In this document: piece by piece, positions 59,001 through 64,000 of the stretch | Layout of the letters: every line of letters starts with the position of its first letter | Numbering within the stretch: the first letter of the stretch is position 1 | Assembly: GCA_001662425.1 (NCBI GenBank) | Contig: BDDC01000020.1 | Location: 48,202 to 112,201, forward strand | From: Chlamydomonas sphaeroides | Lineage: Eukaryota > Chlorophyta > Chlorophyceae > Chlamydomonadales > Chlamydomonadaceae | DNA length: 64,000 nucleotides | Direction: 5' to 3' | The notes under the pieces: generated by a model | Databases searched by the model: none | The model's input: only the letters and a program-made list of their open reading frames with translations | What the model was told of the DNA's origin: nothing | Position numbers and translations under genes: made by a program

Positions 59001-60370
59001 GCACTCTCGGCCCATCCTTAGCCCTGTCTTTCCTGCATCCCCACGCAGACGGCCGAGTACGTGACGCGTACGCTGACGCGCATGTCGCTGCTGGGCTCGG
59101 TCTTCCTGGGCGCCCTGTCGGCGGCGCCGGCCCTGGTGGAGGCGGCCACGCACCTGACCGCCTTCCGCGGCTTTGCGGGCACCTCGGTGCTCATCATGGT
59201 GCGTGGTCATGGCCGGGTTCATCTCAGCTTGTAACTTATACTTCATGAATATTATATAGCAAAGGTGTACACAACGAAGTGCATTCGGCGGAGTGCATTC
59301 GGCAACCGTGAGCGCGAGTGCTCGATGCTCATCATGCTGCGCCTGGAAGGGCAACGAAGGGCCGTAGGATGCCAGACGCCGCCATGCGGGATGCCGCGAT
59401 CAGGGACCCCAAGCCGCCCAGCGACCAGCCGTACCCGGACAAGGTTGGCTGCAGGGCAAGGCTAGTGGGTCTGGCCCAGCGTGCAGCGCGACGGTCTAGG
59501 CGGCCGGACCGGACGGCCACATCGTGTTGTAGATCTGGGGTTCTCCGCTTTCGCCCACTCCAACGCCGCGATGGGGCTTGGCGACGGCGGCGAATCTCAG
59601 ATCTGCAACACGATTCGCGCTGGACACCAACCTGGGCCCGGAACCGGGGCAGGGTGCAGCATGTAAACATGCGATGCGCGGCATGTGTGGGCTGGTCGCA
59701 GCCGGACCAGCCGCATGTTGCGAGGCGCGGGCGCTGGGCAGGGCGGCAGGCCCTCCCTGGGTTGACGGGCTTGACTCAGCGAGGCGCTGGGCGGGTAGGA
59801 GCGCAGCGACACAGGGCGTGCCGGGCCGAGCCGGGCCCCAGGGAATGGCGCACTGCCGGCCTTGCGGTTCCCCGGCGACGGCCGCAGCGCCGTTGTGTGG
59901 GTGTCGCTCTAGACCGGTCCGGCGGCCTCCTGGCGCTGCTGCCAGCGTTGTCGTCGGCGTCTTGAGAGGCACCAGCGTGCATGAGGGCTGGGGCAGAGCC
60001 GTGTACATGCTGGTCGGCAAGCCTATGCCTCCGATCCCCGAGTCGCCCTGGCACCTCCCGCCGCCCCCCGCGGTGCGAGAGCGAGCGTATGTTGGGAGCA
60101 GACGAGCGGGCAACTGGGAGCGGTCGAGCAGGCTCTTGGAGCGTTCGACACCCTCCTGTCCTGCTCCAACCCTGGCCTGTCAAAATACCTGATTTTCGTA
60201 CCGTAGGCTCTGCCGTCATCTCTGCTGATGGTTTGATTGACTGCTCGTCCCTCGCCCCTTGCCGCCGCCAGGTGGGTGTGGCCACGGACACGGCGCGCCG
60301 CATCCGGGCCGAGCAGGCCATGGCCAAGTACCAGGACGTGGACAAGCTGTACGACAACCTCAAGATCTAA
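56091..60370 (+). CDS. secY: SecY preprotein translocase subunit, plastid type
   Basis: Exons 56091-56603, 56776-56949, 57227-57420, 57567-57707, 57991-58036, 58257-58339, 58504-58612, 58789-58863, 59049-59198 and 60272-60370; 527 residues, all phases consistent. Residues 1-50 look like a chloroplast transit peptide, followed by a Ser/Thr-rich linker near 75-105. The SecY core then runs through its membrane helices: GVYIRLPGVDVDAF (TM1), LGIIPYINASIVLQLF (SecY signature 1), LVYIADTISELKLGNGTSVL (signature 2), VNATGVMPLIFASSIL and FNVALIVFFNYYYTFLQ. This is the nuclear-encoded cpSecY1 type that moves proteins across or into the thylakoid membrane with cpSecE and cpSecA. The last intron (59199-60271) is unusually long and holds a hairpin. 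Confidence 0.95.
59521..59614. other. 94-nt imperfect hairpin inside a secY intron
   Basis: The left arm ATCGTGTTGTAGATCTGGGG and the right arm (read from 59614 backwards, ATCGTGTTGCAGATCTGAGA) pair over about 23 bp with only G-U wobbles, then over shorter blocks up to a small loop. It may be a small-RNA precursor or a tiny inverted-repeat element. Confidence 0.55.
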
Positions 60371-61326
60371 GCAGTACGGCAGGGCACGTGTTTACGGCAG
60401 TACGGCTGAGGTGCGGTGGCACGCACGGGCGAGTCGGGGACTCGCAGGCGCGGCGGGGGCCCGCGTGGGCTGTGTTGGTAGGGTGCGGGTGGGTGAGGGA
60501 AGGGGCCGGCGGCGTGTACCGAGGGCCAGCTCGTGCCACCCGTTGGAGGCGTTGGGCATGCTCTGCAGGGGTGAAGGTTGGGGCCTGAGGTTTCGGCTGG
60601 GCGTGAGGCGCGAGGCATGTGTATTACTCCTTGCGTGAGTACATCTTGAGGCGGCGAGCGGTCCTGGTTGGAGGGTGGGCGGTGCGGCTTGGCGCAGACG
60701 CGAGCGGGGCCTGGAGCGGGCACGCTGGGTTGCGAGGACCTCATTTTCGCGCCTGTTTGTGGGTGCTGTGCGAGGTTGGCAGCGCCTGGGCCTGTAACAC
60801 GCTGGCTGTAACAGGCCGTGTCGGTGCAGAGGCAAGTAGATGCAGAGGCGAGCAGGGGAACAGCGGGGGAACAGACCCCTGGCGGCGAGTGCAGATACTG
60901 CGACTGCTACCGGCGTGCCGACGAAACACAAATGGTGGGCTAGCGCACTGGGGATGCAGAGGTCGGACGATAATACCATGGTACTCTGTGCCGACTGGCC
61001 AGCTGCTTCGGCAATGGCAAGCCAGCTGAAAGGGGTAGGGGTCGCGTCGCGGGTGGTCCGGGACAGGGTACGTGCACTGAGGAAGATGCACGGAGGTTCC
61101 AGTTGCCTGTCACACGACTACAGTCCTGGCAAGATTCGGCTAGTTGTCCGCGCCCTGAGCGACACGACCTGGACCACCTTTCCGATTGGAAGCGCGCCTT
61201 GCAACTGAGTTTAACCTGGCTAAAGCGAAAGCCGATTGTAGATAAAGTTAGAAACTTCTGCGTTGCCTCGGCACACATGTGTGACGTGCTCTAGACGTTC
61301 GCGCCAGTTAAAATAAATTGGGCACG
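60371..61326. other. Intergenic: SecY 3' UTR and promoter of the next gene
   Basis: Contains two TGTAA signals near 60793-60811. No gene recognised; open frames lack domains. Confidence 0.45.
60793..60811 (+). terminator. Paired TGTAA polyadenylation signals of secY
   Basis: TGTAA at 60793-60797 and again at 60807-60811, about 425 nt after the secY stop, a normal 3' UTR length for chlorophyte genes. Confidence 0.5.
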
Positions 61327-64000
61327 ATGCCGCCCAAACAGCCCCAGGGCGCAACGCTTGCTGCATTCCTACCAGCTGCTCTGCAGATTAGCAAGGAGCC
61401 CGAGGTGGCCAGCGCGCCCAGCGCCCCTCGGCCGCCAAGGTGCCGTTGCGATGGGCCCTATGACCTGTGCTGGCGCTACCCGCACAACATCCCCAACGCC
61501 GCGTGCAAGGTGCGCGCTGCTGAAGATGTTACGCAGATGCTGAGCCCGGCTTAGCCCTCCCTCGCGCCCACACGCCTTCTTCCGTCGCGTTGACCGCCCC
61601 TTACTCCCGTCGCTCTGCCCCCCGCCTCGCAGTCCACGTGGGACCGCATGCTGCAGCCCTTTGCGTTCAAAGGCCGCGAGTGGACCATCACCGAGCTGCG
61701 AGGCCTTTGGCCGCACACCATGCAGGTGGGGCAGGCCAACCGCCAGTCCATCCCCAGCTCCTGGCCCTACCTGGCTACCCGCACCCCCTACCCCTGCCCC
61801 TCCCCCCACCACACACTCAATCCGGACCCTCGCTGCACGTGTAACCGTGTCAGCCGTTTTTGCCCCTGTCCTGCCCTGCTGCTACGAGCCAAGCAGCCCT
61901 ACGTCGTTCACCTACCGCAACCTCAAGGCACCGCACCATGCAGCCGTTGACCTGCTTATCGCCGCGCACCTGTTTGAAGCTTGTCGGCCCTGCGCGCCTC
62001 CCCATCGCCCCAGGCCCTGAACGAGCGGCTGCTCAAGGGGCGCATGGAGCGCACGCTCAAGGAGGACCTGCAGGACGACATCCAGGTGGGTCATGCAACG
62101 TCGTTGCTCATAGCTACAGTCTTTCTTTATTGCAGTCTTGCATACATCCACAAAGCTTCCATAGTCCTGGACAGTGAAAACACTCGTGGTACGCTCCCAA
62201 GTGACCTGCAGGACGACATCCAGGCGGGGCGGGCTTTGGGGCTTGTGCGTGCGTGCAGGAGGGACAGCCCCGAGTGCTTGCCCCCGCCAAACCCGCCGCC
62301 CCTCCCGTCCTCGCGCCCCTCCCGCGCCCCGCCTCGCCCCGGCCAGGTCCTGGTCGACCTCATCCAGTACTCGTGCAAGCCCCACCCGCGGCCGCCCCGG
62401 GCAGGCATGAAGGCGAGCACGCGCGGGTCATGGCCGGGCGGAAATCATCGGGCACCGCCTGGGGTTGGCCCTTGAGGGGCTCGGACCTTGCCTTGCCTGG
62501 GCGCCTTGGGTCGGGCAGCCAGCGCCTGAGCAGGGGTCCTGCAGCCGCAGCCGTATAACCCTTTGGTGCCTCAGCTTGTGGTAAAATGCTGGACGCCCGG
62601 GCTCCGGTGTGGCTCAGGTTCGCCGCCTACGCTGTCCCGACGCCACGCGCCCATGCCCCGCCCCACAGACGCTCATTGTGCAGGGGCGCATCCTGGCTGA
62701 GGCCATCGCACAGGTGGGAGGGGCGCTGCCATGGCCAAGTTCGGGGTCGCCATGCCCCATGTGGCATGTGTGGGGCTGCCAGCACACACGCCGCCAACGC
62801 GCCTCGCACCGCCAGGGCTGCAGAGGCCTGTGGCGCCCCACACGGCCGACCAACCGCCGCCGCCAGGCAGCGTACGGTACCAGCCTGCCCGGCTCCGACC
62901 CGACCCGCCCGCCCCTGCTGCTACGCCACCCCCTGGCGCGCACACGAACCCCAGGACGCGCTGTTCCAGCTGGACCCTTCGGACCCGTCCGCCCCCCGGC
63001 CCGACCGCGACCTGGTGGACTTGATCAACCGCCTGCGGGAGGCGCACCCCTACAGGCAGGGGCCGTGGGTCTGCGAGCGGAGGGCAGAGGAGCAAGCAGC
63101 AGGCCAGGAAGCGGGGATGAACAGGGGACAATATTCGGGCCGCGCCCGTCGAGCTCCTCGCTGCTAGGCGGCCCCCCACCCCACCTCACTGGGGTTCTGT
63201 GCTACCTAACACTGGAACACACATTGCCATGCACTGCACCCCTCCCCGCTGCTCCCTCCCTCCCCGCTGCTCCCTCCCGCAGCCTGCTAGCGCCCTGCCT
63301 GCACGTGCTGCGCTCGCTGGGCAACACCGCGGTGCACCTGGACCGCGACTCGGCCCGCCTGAGCGACGCGGAGATCGGAGACGCGGCGGCCACGGTGGGT
63401 GCAGGGCAAGAGGCAGCGGGGGGAGCTGTTGAGCGCCACCGGAAGGAATCGAGCAGGCTGCAACGGAGCAAGCGACTTGAGGGGAAGGGCGCGTGCGCCA
63501 GCTGCCGCTGGCTGGCTGTATGGATGGCTGGCAAGGTTGACCTGGCCCTGGCCTCCTGCCTGCCCCCTGGCCCCCATGGCTTGCCCGCTTCCCCACGCCG
63601 CACCCAGCGGGTGTGCCATGCGCGCAGGCTTGTCGGGACCTGGCCTTGCGCTGTCGTGACCTGGCCCTGGCCCCGCGTTGTGCCCCCCCCGCTGTCCACG
63701 GGCAGGTGTGCCGTGTGGTGGTGCTGGTGGTGGACGCCTACATGCAGCTGTGCGCCAACCTGCACAAGCACGAGGAGCAGGGGGTGGGTGCGGGCCTGGG
63801 ATAGGATAGGGTTGGGGCATTGGGGAGTGCAGGGAGGCGAGGTGGCACGACCACGAGGAGCAGGGGCTGCGTGCCAGCAGGAGGGGCCTGGGCGCTGCGG
63901 CTCCCCTTGCCCGGGCGGGGAAGGACTCGCTGCTCCGCCTCCACGGGCCTTTGCTGTGGCCCATGGCCGCTGCCGTCCGCCTGCCTCCCCGGGGGACCCC
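61327..64000 (+). CDS. Unidentified multi-exon gene, truncated by the window end
   Basis: Clear exons: 61327-61509 (MPPKQPQGATLAAFLPAAL), 61633-61725 (STWDRMLQPFAFKGREWTI), 62014-62085 (ALNERLLKGRMERTLKEDL), 62955-63055 (DALFQLDPSDPSAPRPDRDL), 63283-63394 (LLAPCLHVLRSLGNTAVHL) and 63706 to about 63783 (VCRVVVLVVDAYMQLCANL). Less certain exons are near 62347-62403 (VLVDLIQYSCKPH) and 62669-62713 (TLIVQGRILAEAIAQ). Exon borders are typical, and the joint 63055/63283 needs a GC donor (CAG|GCAGGG). The predicted protein is helical with repeated Leu/Val/Ile-rich stretches; no domain or catalytic motif was recognised. The 3' part lies beyond 64000. Confidence 0.55.
62065..62224. repeat. 22-bp direct repeat flanking a 116-nt insert
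   Basis: The last 21 nt of the exon ending at 62085, plus the first intron base, recur at 62203-62224 (copy 1 is 62065-62086). The segment between them is less GC-rich than its surroundings. Confidence 0.85.

Noticed and set aside
1..64000. Bacterial-style features (operons, Shine-Dalgarno sites, CRISPR arrays, insertion sequences)
   Set aside because: The genes are spliced and eukaryotic; no regularly spaced repeats with unique spacers and no transposase were seen.

Overview
The window is nuclear DNA from a green alga, most likely a volvocine or other chlamydomonadalean chlorophyte. The evidence is strongly GC-rich sequence, genes cut into many short exons by small GC-rich introns, TGTAA-type polyadenylation signals after two genes, long Ala/Gly/Pro/Ser-rich stretches inside proteins, and plant/algal families (ABP1-like ER cupins, a plastid-type SecY with N-terminal extension, a uridine kinase-UPRT fusion, a PAS-linked class III nucleotide cyclase). 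All gene models below were spliced by hand. Exon phases were checked at every joint and agree, except where stated.

Layout. 1-13,150 carries two plus-strand genes: an Ariadne-type RBR ubiquitin ligase (657-6542) and an ankyrin/coiled-coil/poly-Gln protein (7731-13148). 13,816-43,287 is a run of seven minus-strand genes: a tandem pair of ABP1-like cupins ending in KDEL (13816-15369 and 15974-17773), a BACK-domain-like protein (18407-19929), a PAS-guanylate cyclase of about 1,800 residues (23332-31071), two neighbouring Ala-rich LEA-like genes with transit-peptide-like starts (32899-34679 and 35272-37722), and a tropinone-reductase-like SDR (38661-43287). From 43,608 to the right edge everything is on the plus strand: an NTPCR/THEP1-type NTPase sharing a 320-bp divergent intergenic space with the SDR, a Met/Gly/Pro/Ala-rich orphan (46172-46987), a uridine kinase-UPRT (50499-55212, with a 386-nt run of N in one intron), a SecY translocase subunit (56091-60370), and an unidentified gene running off the window (61327-64000).

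The genes do not form a pathway; this is ordinary eukaryotic gene order with local tandem duplications. The most interesting items are (i) the tandem ABP1-like pair, with a 9-nt microexon retained in both copies, two introns present in only one copy, and a last exon that looks gene-converted; (ii) a PAS domain in the cyclase that appears split by roughly 1,300 residues of low-complexity sequence; (iii) five introns best explained as GC-AG, three of them in one gene; (iv) a 94-nt near-perfect hairpin inside a secY intron. No CRISPR array, rRNA, tRNA or intact transposon was recognised.
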